A stretch of DNA of 64,000 nucleotides from assembly GCA_006503475.1 (NCBI GenBank), contig RSEH01000009.1, positions 1 to 64,000 on the forward strand, written 5' to 3'. The notes below the pieces were generated by a model that worked only from the letters and a program-made list of their open reading frames with translations, did not search any database and was not told where the DNA came from. Of this stretch, positions 30,201-39,168 are shown one piece after another. Positions within the stretch are counted from its first letter, which is position 1; every line of letters starts with the position of its first letter. This DNA is from Stentor roeselii (taxonomy: Eukaryota > Ciliophora > Heterotrichea > Heterotrichida > Stentoridae). The translations under genes and the position numbers were made by a program.

Positions 30201-33200
30201 TTACTTTCTCTTTCATATTCTGAGCATTTTTCCATGATTTCTCTGAAGTTTTCAATCATATAGAAACGAATGCTATCGTTTATTATATTTTCTTCAATAT
30301 TTTCAGCCATAGAATGCCAAATCTTAGCAAATTGTTCAAAAATTTCTGAAAATTTTGAAGAATTCAGGTTTTTTATAAGCCAGTTCAAAGTATTGATGTA
30401 AATTTTTAACACTGCTTCACAATCAAAATTTTTAAAATAGAGGGAATAATGAATAATAACAAGGATATACCCTGTGAATTCATTTTCTACTTCAGGTAAA
30501 TTAATAATCGCTGAAATTCCTTTAAGAACATCTTTAAGACCTTGACTTATTTTCGCATTTTCATGAGTTTTTTCATTGCAGATGTTGAGATAAACTTGAT
30601 AAACAATTTGAACAGAAAGAAAAAGTTTTTCTAGTTGAAAGTCTTCTTGTGTGACTTCAAAATGAGCAGCTTTCATTTGAACTATTTCAGAACATCCAAG
30701 TTTTTTTACAATATCCAGGGCGAATCTGCTGAATTTTCCATTAGCTACAACGAGTTTCCAGCAAAAATCCTGATAATCCTTTAAAGTTTCAATTAAAGCG
30801 TCACTGTTAGTAATTTCGAATATCATCTGTTGTTGAACATAAAAAATTTCCATATCATTTGAAAGTCTCAGCATTGTTGAATTATCATTACAAGAATAAA
30901 CTTTTTTTTCAATGCAAAATGAAATTTCACTTAAGTCGTTTTTAAGTTTAGAGCAAAAGTACTTCCTGATGTAAAAAACATTCGTGTTTTCCCCAACCTC
31001 GAACCTTTCTTTTCCCGCAGGAAAAACCAAGATAACTGAAACTTTGGCTCCAGAGGAACTTTCAGTGACTCCATAGAAAATATCTCGAAGAATTCCTATA
31101 AACTTGTAAACATCTTCATTATTTTCAGGATCATGAAAACTTTTTAACAAGTCTAAGTTTTGTTTAAAAATACTGAAAGAATTTTCAATTATTTCGAAGG
31201 AGTAACAGGATAATAAATTCCTTATCAAGACTTTTATCTTTCCTAGTTCATTTTTCTTGGAAATATAGAAAAGTTTGAATAATACTTCTTTTGCGATGAT
31301 GTCTTTGTTTAAGACACAGATAAATTTTTTTTTATTTTTTTTGGTTGAGTTTTCCAGTAAAAGACTTGAATTTTCATTGACTTTGAAAAAGATGTGTTTT
31401 AAGACCTTGAATGAAAAAATCGAGTAAGTTGATGAAAAGTTTTCATCTGAGAACAATTTGATGATATGTTCTTCAGAAGTTAAAATTGAAGAATAAGTAT
31501 TTCCTGAAACTATTGATTTTTGGTAGATCTTTTTTAAGGTGTTGTCGTTTTGATAAAGACACATGGCGAATAGTTTCTTTTGAGTATTTCTTGATATTAA
31601 AAATTGAGATTTTTCCATCATAAACTCGAGGATTTCGAACCTTGCAAGGACCTGCTCTTTGTGAGGAACTCTTAGAACTAAGTCAGAACCTTTGCAGAAG
31701 TTTTGAAAGTATTTCAAGTAATTTAAAAGATTTTCAACAGTTGACTGGTACAAACTTAGTTTCTTGTGAGTTTCGTTTAACTCGTTTTCTGGAAGACTTG
31801 GAAGTGTAAATAGTAGAAGGCGAAGGTAAAAGTAACTAGAAGTTAATTCATTTTGAAGAATTGGGTATAGCTGGAAGAAGGACTCTTTTAATGAAATGTT
31901 TTCAGGAAGCATGATTATTTCAGAGATATTTTTTAATGTTTTAGCTATTTGAACGTAGTCCTTACTAGAACTCAGACATTCATAAAACAAATCCTTATCA
32001 AAAACCAAAGACCCCTGATCCTTCCTATAAAAAGTAATCAAAACTCCAAACATTTTCTGCGAATCAACATTTAAAAAAGGTTGAATGGCTTTTAAAATAA
32101 TATAAAAAGCTTCATGTGTTTCTTTTTCTTGTGAGTTTTCAAGATGTAGAATCATATTCATTTCATTTTCATCAAGTTTTCCCTGTTTCGCCAAGAACCC
32201 GATGAAAGGCGCGGCTCTTTTCAAAATCTGAAAATGAGCTCTTTTTTGAAGAACATCAGAAAGAATGCTTTGATCATTAATAAGCTCTACAAGTTCAAGA
32301 TCACTCATAATTCTACTTTTTCTTTCAATAAAACAGTTCAACTCACTGATCCCTTTAATTCTTTTCTCAAGCGAATTCGAGAAAAACGCTCTAACCAAAG
32401 CCTGAAAGTAAGAAAACTCAATTTCCTTCCTTAAATCCTGACTTTCCTCAATCAAAGTAACAAAATTTCTAAAAATCTTAGAATAATCTTCAGCTTTTAC
32501 CAGATTTTCCTCACAATTTTCACAGATTGATAAGAATTTCGTTGAAATTCTAGAAAAAAATGCAGTTTTTAAGTTTTCTGGAAGGATTTGTTGGTAAAAC
32601 CCGAAGTCGACTCCGAAAATCAAAACAACTTGAGGACTGAAGACTTGTGGAAGAGAGTCAATAAGTTGAAGAAGAGCTTCTAAGCCTTGGTTTTGAATGA
32701 AGTACTCGACGAAGACTGCCTGAAAGACTGAAATACTTGTTTTTCCGTTTTCCAGGTGAAAGTTATCAGGGATGTACTGACAAACCTCGTAAAAGTTCCT
32801 GATAAACTCTTCTTTTCCTAGTAAAACTTCACAAATATCAAGGATTTCAGGCCAGGTCTCGAATAATCCCCTTCCTGGCACTTCACCCTTTACAAAACTT
32901 TTCCTTAATAAAATCTTCGAAAAGCTCTGAAGAAACTTTACAACCAGGTCTAAAACCTTAAAAAAAACCTTGAAAACCCTGTCTTTCACATTTAAAACCT
33001 CAGTAATCTCAGACTTCACCAAAGAATACACAAAAATCGGTAAAGCAGCTCTAAAAAACTGCAAGAAAAAGTCTTCATTTTTGCTAAAACTTTCAAAATC
33101 ATACTGAAAAACAACTTTTTCCACATATTCCAGCTGGACAAGGTTAAACTGAGCAGCGAAGTTCTTAACAGCTTCCAACCCAGAGAGACTTCTGACCCTC

Positions 33201-33355
33201 GCTACAAGTCCCAAATCGATTTTTTTTTTGTAATTTTCCGACTCATCAAGAGCGACTTCTACAAAATCATTAGAAATTCTTTTAATTCTAGCAATTTTCC
33301 ACTCATAGTTGACTTTGACATCAACAAGGGCATTTTCTTGCATCCATTGATTCAT
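27293..33355 (-). CDS. Giant ubiquitin-specific protease (USP9X/USP34-like)
   Basis: 2020 residues, no intron. It removes ubiquitin from substrates. The USP (C19) catalytic core spans about 1240-1535. The Cys box is GLRNPSSICYSNSLIQQLF, with the nucleophile at about Cys1251. A zinc-ribbon pair CEKC is in the middle, and the His box GHYFSYIRTDDERWVEFND is at about 1487. The catalytic residues are present, although the Cys box has PSSICYS instead of the usual GATCYMN. The 1200-residue N-terminal part and the 480-residue C-terminal part are helical and HEAT/ARM-like, as in USP9X/USP34/USP24. The start is 16 bp from the ATG of the divergent dynactin gene. Confidence 0.92.
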   Translation of the reverse strand: MNQWMQENALVDVKVNYEWKIARIKRISNDFVEVALDESENYKKKIDLGLVARVRSLSGLEAVKNFAAQFNLVQLEYVEKVVFQYDFESFSKNEDFFLQFFRAALPIFVYSLVKSEITEVLNVKDRVFKVFFKVLDLVVKFLQSFSKILLRKSFVKGEVPGRGLFETWPEILDICEVLLGKEEFIRNFYEVCQYIPDNFHLENGKTSISVFQAVFVEYFIQNQGLEALLQLIDSLPQVFSPQVVLIFGVDFGFYQQILPENLKTAFFSRISTKFLSICENCEENLVKAEDYSKIFRNFVTLIEESQDLRKEIEFSYFQALVRAFFSNSLEKRIKGISELNCFIERKSRIMSDLELVELINDQSILSDVLQKRAHFQILKRAAPFIGFLAKQGKLDENEMNMILHLENSQEKETHEAFYIILKAIQPFLNVDSQKMFGVLITFYRKDQGSLVFDKDLFYECLSSSKDYVQIAKTLKNISEIIMLPENISLKESFFQLYPILQNELTSSYFYLRLLLFTLPSLPENELNETHKKLSLYQSTVENLLNYLKYFQNFCKGSDLVLRVPHKEQVLARFEILEFMMEKSQFLISRNTQKKLFAMCLYQNDNTLKKIYQKSIVSGNTYSSILTSEEHIIKLFSDENFSSTYSIFSFKVLKHIFFKVNENSSLLLENSTKKNKKKFICVLNKDIIAKEVLFKLFYISKKNELGKIKVLIRNLLSCYSFEIIENSFSIFKQNLDLLKSFHDPENNEDVYKFIGILRDIFYGVTESSSGAKVSVILVFPAGKERFEVGENTNVFYIRKYFCSKLKNDLSEISFCIEKKVYSCNDNSTMLRLSNDMEIFYVQQQMIFEITNSDALIETLKDYQDFCWKLVVANGKFSRFALDIVKKLGCSEIVQMKAAHFEVTQEDFQLEKLFLSVQIVYQVYLNICNEKTHENAKISQGLKDVLKGISAIINLPEVENEFTGYILVIIHYSLYFKNFDCEAVLKIYINTLNWLIKNLNSSKFSEIFEQFAKIWHSMAENIEENIINDSIRFYMIENFREIMEKCSEYERESNETTRFADYLRYFISISLLDETFLQELNTTYFESIKIGKSSYLEIIFKSILKYLKNHPKKLKNYLESHFKPLLPLLSESPLKENKNLKLSLEILSDHPESLQDFSFESFLKEYLFTLPDPSKSILPRCKSNSTRIQAFKFIVEFIKAHPSHTQSLLKNLNFFTHLKFFRRIDQKFWRISITSPKSPYKNLIGLRNPSSICYSNSLIQQLFHIPYFREYILEVLPSGQCPLVDSLRFLFTKLQFSLSSAVSGKSLVRVMNNSSNYSDQKDADEYLSNLFTGLLNSKLDQAALAINLFFSFSQLFEVVPVDCGHKQVIEEVLNCFSIDLTTDSLLNGLRKAFQGELLQHENAYACEKCKKKVTAVRRQSFRTLPNFLIFVLKRFSFDAGSGCRVKVNDRFLFDEKIVMKEFLNNEFADLNQSSQFYLKGITLHTGNTDQGHYFSYIRTDDERWVEFNDGEINEIKKDLAFSRAFGGKNDENSPSAYILIYEKTKTDFGTVKLTGNLQKHLKSKEISKVLQKNEEIKQKEIIFSDNFLEFMEALLGIPGTDIVCCEFFFACFIRMSLSDSYTFKFFKKFYETSSQASVEHLLKMISSNHGCLELIFFNNRQESKALIVLLIKKYINSFSLDFLYFSASALLSAVNTLHSAKTDAPDLFYEILSLMLPLLEDFCKQEKITGFYIETLIKRYPKFSQLADSIDLEIICKENYSNIPQSLKPLNASLSYLFLYLSENMYRLTETEKETLASEQYLNFFIQQANQKLEIIYLSQMYANLYENDANSAFNYMIHLLQLSFDRNYKYFKLMSLFISRYNKRLQILNLFLESYVELLSAEMDHRSAYMIKYLVKFLRKLKKSDLTDSSPELLKKISTLVECYYAFCGSTYDSNKIMKIFQGFEKDEDLDIQDSDDEIDEKFLKKDLTVYLPSARSSSTSRAIILDSLENEILLVKYEENNAVKMIDKSRFETIQISFHN

Positions 33356-33370
33356 TATAAATCTCTTAAT
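33356..33370. promoter_or_regulatory. 15-bp divergent intergenic region
   Basis: TATAAATCTCTTAAT separates the ATG of the giant USP gene (minus) from the first dynactin ATG that does not overlap it (plus). It includes TATAAAT. Both transcripts must start in or near this stretch. Confidence 0.4.
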
Positions 33371-34312
33371 ATGTCAGAAGTTTTAGTTCTTGAAAGTGAC
33401 TCTCACAGCGAAACAACTCAATCAATGCAATTAGACAATCCACAAGAGCCTCTTTACTACATTCCACTAAGTAAAGGAAGAGACAAGTTGACTGTAAAGC
33501 AGCGACTTGCCCTCTTAAGGCAGGAACTTGAAGACCTTGAACAAGACGTCGAGTCAGAAGTTGACCCGAAGCCTTTTCAATTAACTCACTCGTATTTAAC
33601 AGAAGTCAACAACATGGCAAAGTACGCAGAAGACCTCATCCGTGGGCAAGGCCTTGAAATTGAAGGCGACTTGGGAATAGAAAATAACATCACAAGGACC
33701 ATCGGCAAGGCACTCGTCGGGGTCTTGCCTGAAAGTGAGAACTCGACTTATGTTCTGACAACTTCTTTACCTGAAGAAGTCTGTGATGTAGGAGACCGAC
33801 AAACTGCTACTATTGCGAGTATATCGGCAAGAGTAACGAAATTAGAAGAAACTCTTGGACTTTGGAGCTCGGAATATGGGTACTTTAATATTCAACAGGC
33901 TTTTGGACAGATTAAGAAAAGGATGGCGAATTTAAATCCGAAGAAATTGGAAGCGATTAATAAACAGGCGGAAGATTTAAATGCGGAGATGGATATGATT
34001 AAGGATCAACTTGGAACTCTACAGAGTAGTTGTGTTGAGCAAAAGGCTATTGATACCATGTATCCTCTTGTTGATGTTGTTGATGAAATTGCACCGATTT
34101 TACCTGAGATTATTGAAAGGTTGGAAGTTATTAAAAGAGTACATGATGAGGGATCTAGGTTTACTGAAAGGGTTAAAGAAGTTCAAGAACGACAGAAAAG
34201 AATTGAAGAAAAACTTGCTGAGTTTAAATTTGATGATTTGTCTCAACAGTGGGAGTCATTCAAAAAGTCAGTAGAAGGCGAGTTCAACAAACTAGAGCAA
34301 AAATTTAAATAA
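33371..34312 (+). CDS. DCTN2: Dynactin subunit 2 (p50, dynamitin)
   Basis: 313 residues from ATG 33371; the in-frame ATG at 33338 would overlap the divergent USP gene. Dynamitin features are the acidic N-terminus, the early VKQRLALLRQELEDLEQDVE block matching the family's LLRQE segment, and long coiled coils through residues about 150-310. p50 tetramers form the shoulder of dynactin, which links dynein to cargo on microtubules. The protein is somewhat shorter than animal p50 (about 400), lacking much of the linker. The next gene on the same strand starts 53 bp downstream. Confidence 0.82.
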   Translation: MSEVLVLESDSHSETTQSMQLDNPQEPLYYIPLSKGRDKLTVKQRLALLRQELEDLEQDVESEVDPKPFQLTHSYLTEVNNMAKYAEDLIRGQGLEIEGDLGIENNITRTIGKALVGVLPESENSTYVLTTSLPEEVCDVGDRQTATIASISARVTKLEETLGLWSSEYGYFNIQQAFGQIKKRMANLNPKKLEAINKQAEDLNAEMDMIKDQLGTLQSSCVEQKAIDTMYPLVDVVDEIAPILPEIIERLEVIKRVHDEGSRFTERVKEVQERQKRIEEKLAEFKFDDLSQQWESFKKSVEGEFNKLEQKFK

Positions 34313-34365
34313 CCGAGAGAACCTTCCCTAAATCCTCGAATTTATTAACCCTCAAAATTAAAATC

Positions 34366-35496
34366 ATGGCCCAATACCTCGGACGTCCATTCGACATAAA
34401 GCCAGGTCGTCGAGACGACAAAAAAGCGACTTTAAGACGAGTTTTTTCCCTTCCTTCAAACGAGCGTCACCGTGGACAGGTTTACGAAGTAGAAAAAATC
34501 CTTCAAGAAAACCCTTTTTTAATGCGATACGCAGGAACAAAGCAATTATCAAACCTAATCTACCAAATGCATTTAAAGTCATTTGACTCACGTACAACAG
34601 TCATCAACCAAGGTGAAGAAGGAGAAACTTTTTACATTATTTTATCAGGCCGGGTCGCGGTTTTATCTTCAGATCAAGAAAGTCTCAAGATAAAAGAACT
34701 GATTCCTTTCAACTCTTTCGGAGAACAGAACCTTCTCACCTCAGACCCCTCACCTTTCACTTACATGACACTTGAACCTTGTGAAATGATTATTTTATCA
34801 AAGTCCTCATTTGAGTCATCAGTGAAAACTGTTGAAAGTCAAAACCTTCACAAGTCTTATCTTTTTTTTAAAGGACTTCCTGTCCTTTCAAGGGTTTCAG
34901 AAAAACTTATTCATTATTTTTCCCAAGTCGCTTTTATTAAAAGGTTCATGCCTAACTCGGTAGTGATTCAACAAGACGAGTTCGCTTCTGGAATTTATGT
35001 TATTTCTGAAGGGACTGTTAAAATCAAGAGGAAGATGGAAAATAAAATCATTGTTATTGATGAACTTGGCGTTGGGGAATTTTTTTGTGATAATAGTTTT
35101 TTTACAAAGGGACCCATGCATCATAGTGTCGTTTGTTCCATGCCGCTTGAGACTTATTATTTGGATAAAGATGATTTGAACTCACTTGAAGCTGGACTTT
35201 TAAGCGAATTTCGAAAAGCTTGCAAACCTTACCCGGATGACTGTCTTTTGCTTAGTATGTACTTTGAACAGAAGATTTGGAAAAACTTTAAGGAACAGGT
35301 TGTTCAGACGGTAGTTGTGGAAAAAGAATTGAGGAAGTAATATTTAATTAGGAGCTTTGACAGCAGGCTTAGGAAACCGAACCCTAAGTATAATAAAGAT
35401 TTGTTGACTCGGGCGAGACTTCCAAGTGTCCAAACCCCAAAGCGTGCAAGTACCGCAGGAAGTGTCTTCAGATTCCGTAAAACCTCTGTTGCTTAA
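34366..35496 (+). CDS. Protein with two cyclic-nucleotide-binding domains
   Basis: 371 residues after removal of one 15-nt intron at 35337-35351, which otherwise gives a premature TAA. The first CNB fold covers about residues 70-165 (VINQGEEGETFYIILSGRVA has the GE...FY core). The second covers about 170-285 (VVIQQDEFASGIYVISEGTV, GVGEFF). In the phosphate-binding cassettes the usual R-A-A is not seen, so cyclic-nucleotide binding is doubtful. There is no kinase or channel domain. The second exon adds a basic tail (LRKPNPKYNKDLLTRARLPS). The Rab gene begins 10 bp after the stop. Confidence 0.88.
35337..35351 (+). other. 15-nt spliceosomal mini-intron
   Basis: GTAATATTTAATTAG, phase 2. The unspliced frame reads AAG-TAA. 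Splicing extends the CNB protein by 48 residues, coded in the same C/A-rich style as the start of the next gene. Confidence 0.85.
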
Positions 35497-35506
35497 TTAA
35501 AAACAT

Positions 35507-36109
35507 ATGGAAGAAGTCTTACTTCGAATCATAATAGTCGGCGATTCCTCAGTAGGAAAGACCTGCCTTCTTCTAAACTTCACGGAGGGTAATTTCACTG
35601 AAACCCACGACATAACAATAGGCGTCGAGTTAGGCAACCGTCTTTTGAAAGTAGAAGAAAAAAGCGTAAAATTTCAGATTTGGGACACTTCAGGACAAGA
35701 GACTTATCGAAGCGTGACTCGAAGCTTTTACCGACGAGCAGACTGCGCAATTCTTGTTTTTGACTTAACTGATCAGACCACTTTTAAGAACTGTGAAAGT
35801 TGGATGAGAGAAATAAAGCAGAACTCAAAGGAAGACATCATCATTTTCTTAGTGGGGAATAAAAGAGATTTAGAGGAAAATCAAACTGTTAGTATTGAAT
35901 TGATTGAGAATTTTGTGAAAAATCATCATATTTTTGCTTTTGAACTTACCTCGGCTAAAGAAGGGATTAATGTTGAGAAGGTATTTTTTGAGATTGCTAG
36001 GAAATTGTTGGCAATGGATAAAGGCGCAAATCCGAAGGACTCTGGAAAGTTTGAGATTCAAAAAGTGCCGGTTAATAATAGGAAGAAGAAAAAATGTTGT
36101 CAGTCTTGA
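35507..36109 (+). CDS. Rab-family small GTPase
   Basis: 200 residues. All G boxes are visible: GDSSVGKTCLL (G1, about 12-22), the DITIGVE switch I with effector Thr, WDTSGQE (G3), NKRD (G4) and TSAKEG (G5). The tail ends KKKKCCQS, a double-cysteine geranylgeranylation site, so it should cycle on membranes. It is closest in feel to the Rab2/4/14 group (IGVE, hypervariable basic tail), but the exact subfamily is uncertain. WDTSGQE has Ser in place of the usual Ala, a small departure. It ends with TGA. Confidence 0.9.
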   Translation: MEEVLLRIIIVGDSSVGKTCLLLNFTEGNFTETHDITIGVELGNRLLKVEEKSVKFQIWDTSGQETYRSVTRSFYRRADCAILVFDLTDQTTFKNCESWMREIKQNSKEDIIIFLVGNKRDLEENQTVSIELIENFVKNHHIFAFELTSAKEGINVEKVFFEIARKLLAMDKGANPKDSGKFEIQKVPVNNRKKKKCCQS

Positions 36110-36227
36110 GGGTTTCGTATTTAATAACTTTACTCAGTTTTTTTATAGTTTCATAGATTCTTTATCATTAATCGTTTTTTCCTAATACCTCATCCAAACT
36201 ATCATAATCAAATAAAAAATCACAAAC

Positions 36228-37559
36228 ATGGCAGACAGCATCAGAAACGTCTTCATCAATCCAGAAGAGCCAGTCACCCAAATCGAGAGTTTTTGCACCA
36301 GTTGCGAAGGCCAAGGAATGACGCGTCTTCTTCTCTGTTCAATTCCATTCTTCAAAGACGTGGTGATAATGTCCTTCAGTTGTGAAAATTGCGGATTCAA
36401 AAACAACGAAGTTCAAAGTGCAGGGTCCTTATCTGAAAAAGGACTGAAAATCACTTTAAAAGTAAATGATTCAAGTCTTTTAAATCGAGAAATAGTGAAA
36501 AGTGAATGGGCTGTTATAAGAATTCCTGAAATTGACTTTGAAATCCCTGTAACCACTAAAAAAGCTTATTTTACGACTATTGAAGGACTTCTTGAAAAGG
36601 CTTATGATGAACTCACCTGGCTTCAACCTGAAAGAAGGGTTTCTGATCCTGTCACTGCTCAAAAAATTGATGATTTTTTGCAGAGACTTCAGGAGTTAAG
36701 GGAAGGTGTTAGGACTTTTACTGTTGAACTTGACGACCCTTCTGGGAATAGCTTTATTTCTCATGATTTTAATAAGTATCAACTTGCTTTGCATGATCCT
36801 TCGCTTAAAATTGAAAATTATCAGAGGAGTAGACAACAGATGATTGATATGGGATATCTTTCGGAGGATCAGGAAGAGGAAAAAAAAGAAGATAATGCTG
36901 CAATAACCGAGAAGCCAAAACCAAGTGACTTCAACCCTCTAGAAGAATCCGTAGAAATGCCAACACGTTGTTTCGCCTGTTACAAAGAAGGAGTAGTAAA
37001 AATGTGCATGACCAACATCCCTCACTTCAAAGACACAGTAGTAATGGCCTTCAACTGCGACTTCTGCGGTGCAAAGTCAAACGAAGTGAAAGGTGGAGGA
37101 GGTCTTTCCGAGCGAGCAAAGAAAATATCCCTGAAAGTTTTAAGTCCAGAGGACTTTTCCAGGTTTATAATAAAAAGTGACACAGCAAGTCTAACAATCC
37201 CTGAAATAGGCCTGGAATTAACAGCAGGGACTTTAGGGTCTTTAGTAAGTACTTTAGACGGTATTTTGACAAGAGTCTTCGAAGAACTCACTAAAAACAT
37301 CGGGTTTTGTTTAGGTGATCGATACGATGAAGGCGAAAACAATAGAATGGTAAGTTTTTTTAAAGACTTGCAAGATATGAAAGAAGGGAATAAATTTGGG
37401 TATACGATTGTTATTGATGATCCTCTTGCTAATAGTTATATTGCTGGAGTTGGTGAAGGCGATGCGCAGATGGTCGTTGAGGAATATGAAAGGACTGATG
37501 AGCAGAATGAAGAGCTCGGGTTAAATCATATGAAGGTTGAAGGATATGAAAACTCGTGA
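36228..37559 (+). CDS. ZPR1: Zinc-finger protein ZPR1
   Basis: 443 residues with the duplicated ZPR1 architecture: two zinc fingers, each followed by an alpha/beta domain. Finger 1 is CTSC-x25-CENC (about residues 22-54), and finger 2 is CFAC-x25-CDFC (about 247-279). Both are followed by the family's N-E-V-x-[SG]-x-G-x-L-S-[ED] stretch. ZPR1 is a chaperone-like factor for translation elongation factor eEF1A and also binds receptor tyrosine kinases in animals. The length matches the family (about 460). It ends with TGA, which supports TGA as a true stop here. Confidence 0.95.
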   Translation: MADSIRNVFINPEEPVTQIESFCTSCEGQGMTRLLLCSIPFFKDVVIMSFSCENCGFKNNEVQSAGSLSEKGLKITLKVNDSSLLNREIVKSEWAVIRIPEIDFEIPVTTKKAYFTTIEGLLEKAYDELTWLQPERRVSDPVTAQKIDDFLQRLQELREGVRTFTVELDDPSGNSFISHDFNKYQLALHDPSLKIENYQRSRQQMIDMGYLSEDQEEEKKEDNAAITEKPKPSDFNPLEESVEMPTRCFACYKEGVVKMCMTNIPHFKDTVVMAFNCDFCGAKSNEVKGGGGLSERAKKISLKVLSPEDFSRFIIKSDTASLTIPEIGLELTAGTLGSLVSTLDGILTRVFEELTKNIGFCLGDRYDEGENNRMVSFFKDLQDMKEGNKFGYTIVIDDPLANSYIAGVGEGDAQMVVEEYERTDEQNEELGLNHMKVEGYENS

Positions 37560-37602
37560 AAAGAGAAAGATAGTTATTTAGGAAGTTTTGATTATAAATT
37601 TC

Positions 37603-39147
37603 ATGGCTTGTCTGATTATCTCGGTCCTATTGGCTGGAGCTGCTGCTAAGTTGACTCAGCATAATTTAGGAGCTTTTATGGACTCAAGCTCGATCTTTCA
37701 GTATTTAAGTGATGCAGCTGCTCAGAACTCCTCGATACTTACGTATCAGGATCAGACTCATCCGAAGTATGTGGTCATGAACCACAATTCAGAAAACAAA
37801 GACTACCAAAAAAATCTGATTTTATTTATCGGTTCCTTACACGGTGGCTCACCTCTAAGCTCCTACACAGTAATGAGTTACCTTGACCAATTCCTAAACG
37901 ACCACGACACAAACCCAATAATATCATCGATCCTCGAGAAGAACAAGATAATCTTCATGCCAATAGCGAACTACCCAGCTTACAAGTACGTCGAAGAAAA
38001 CTACGCAAATTCATCAAAATTCATCGATGTTCAAAGTGACTTATCAACCGTAGCAGAATGCAACATTTCAACATCAGGAATCGATCCAGACCGAAACTTT
38101 CCATCAGGATTTAAACAAGAAAGCGAAAAATGTGATCAAGAAGGATACACTGGAGATGATTCTTTAACTTCAACAATTTCTAAAAAAATCTCAGAACTTT
38201 TAGATCATCCTCTGCCACTTGTCTTTTTATTTAACAAGGAAGGTAGAAAGATTTTCACACCTTTTGCTCAGAATGATTCACAAGTAGAAGGAAACTATGG
38301 AAATTTTTACAATAATACCGGTGATCATAGAACTAAAGACTACTCTTATCTTAACTTTGGTAAAAATGACCTGAAATATGGAAGTTTAGTTGATTATGTC
38401 GCTGATAAGAAAGGTGTTGCTTTTGAGATCTGGGGAGAAGAAATAAGTAAAGTGACTGAAAATGACGTTGATGATATAGCGAATGAAACTTTTAATTTTA
38501 TTGTCAATAGTGTTGATCATGTTTCTATCAATGGAGTCTATGCAAATTCGACTCGTGATTATTTTTTGTGCAAGGACTGCAGTGACATGGGGTACGATTT
38601 CAAGTTTTTCGTGAAAGCTATGACTCTCACTGAGTTAAAAGTAGACATTGATTTGAAATTCGAGTTCAGTGCAGCGAATGTTAGTTTGAATGATTCTAAG
38701 GCCGTTCAGGAATTTTATGATAAATCGACTTTGGATAGGACTGAATGCACTATCTCAGGTTTTAATCTTGTTTGTGAGAACTTTGTAATTGAAGGCTACT
38801 CGCTTGTTAATTTCAATTTCACTTTTATTGTTCCTAATACGACGAATTCAACTGTTACTGTTAAGGCTAAGATTCAGACTTCGAAGAACTCGTTTTATTC
38901 TGAACCTCTTACGATTGAGTTTACTCAAAAAATATCAGATGAAGATGACTCGAGTTCTAGTGATGATGATTCTAGTTCAAGTGATGATGATGGACATGGA
39001 AGAAGAGGAAGAAAAGGTGTTGTGGTTGGTTTTGTGTTGCTGATTGTCCTACTAGTGCTCCTTCTAATCGCAGGTATAATTTTATGCTGCACCCAGAAGA
39101 AGCCCAAAGAAGAGCCTCAAAACTTCGCGCCTGGGAACATCGCTTAA
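37603..39147 (+). CDS. M14 carboxypeptidase-like membrane protein, probably inactive
   Basis: 514 residues from ATG 37603. A signal peptide (MACLIISVLLAGAAA) leads into a zinc-carboxypeptidase fold: LFIGSLHGGSPLSSY aligns with the G-x-H-x-x-E motif, DPDRNFP with the D-x-N-R-N-F-P motif, and VAFEIWGEE with the region of the catalytic Glu. The metal site is damaged: the Glu of HxxE is Ser, and the second His region reads LFNKEGRKIFTPF with no His. So it is probably a pseudoenzyme that may bind peptides. A beta-rich domain with several NxT/S sites follows. After that come an acidic Ser/Asp stalk (DDSSSSDDDSSSS), a basic RRGRK, one transmembrane helix and a short tail. Confidence 0.82.
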   Translation: MACLIISVLLAGAAAKLTQHNLGAFMDSSSIFQYLSDAAAQNSSILTYQDQTHPKYVVMNHNSENKDYQKNLILFIGSLHGGSPLSSYTVMSYLDQFLNDHDTNPIISSILEKNKIIFMPIANYPAYKYVEENYANSSKFIDVQSDLSTVAECNISTSGIDPDRNFPSGFKQESEKCDQEGYTGDDSLTSTISKKISELLDHPLPLVFLFNKEGRKIFTPFAQNDSQVEGNYGNFYNNTGDHRTKDYSYLNFGKNDLKYGSLVDYVADKKGVAFEIWGEEISKVTENDVDDIANETFNFIVNSVDHVSINGVYANSTRDYFLCKDCSDMGYDFKFFVKAMTLTELKVDIDLKFEFSAANVSLNDSKAVQEFYDKSTLDRTECTISGFNLVCENFVIEGYSLVNFNFTFIVPNTTNSTVTVKAKIQTSKNSFYSEPLTIEFTQKISDEDDSSSSDDDSSSSDDDGHGRRGRKGVVVGFVLLIVLLVLLLIAGIILCCTQKKPKEEPQNFAPGNIA

Positions 39148-39168
39148 TAGATTAGAATTAAGAGAACA

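Noticed and set aside
33338-33370. Upstream ATG for dynactin p50 at 33338
   Set aside because: It would overlap the start of the divergent USP gene and adds non-conserved residues; the ATG at 33371 is enough.
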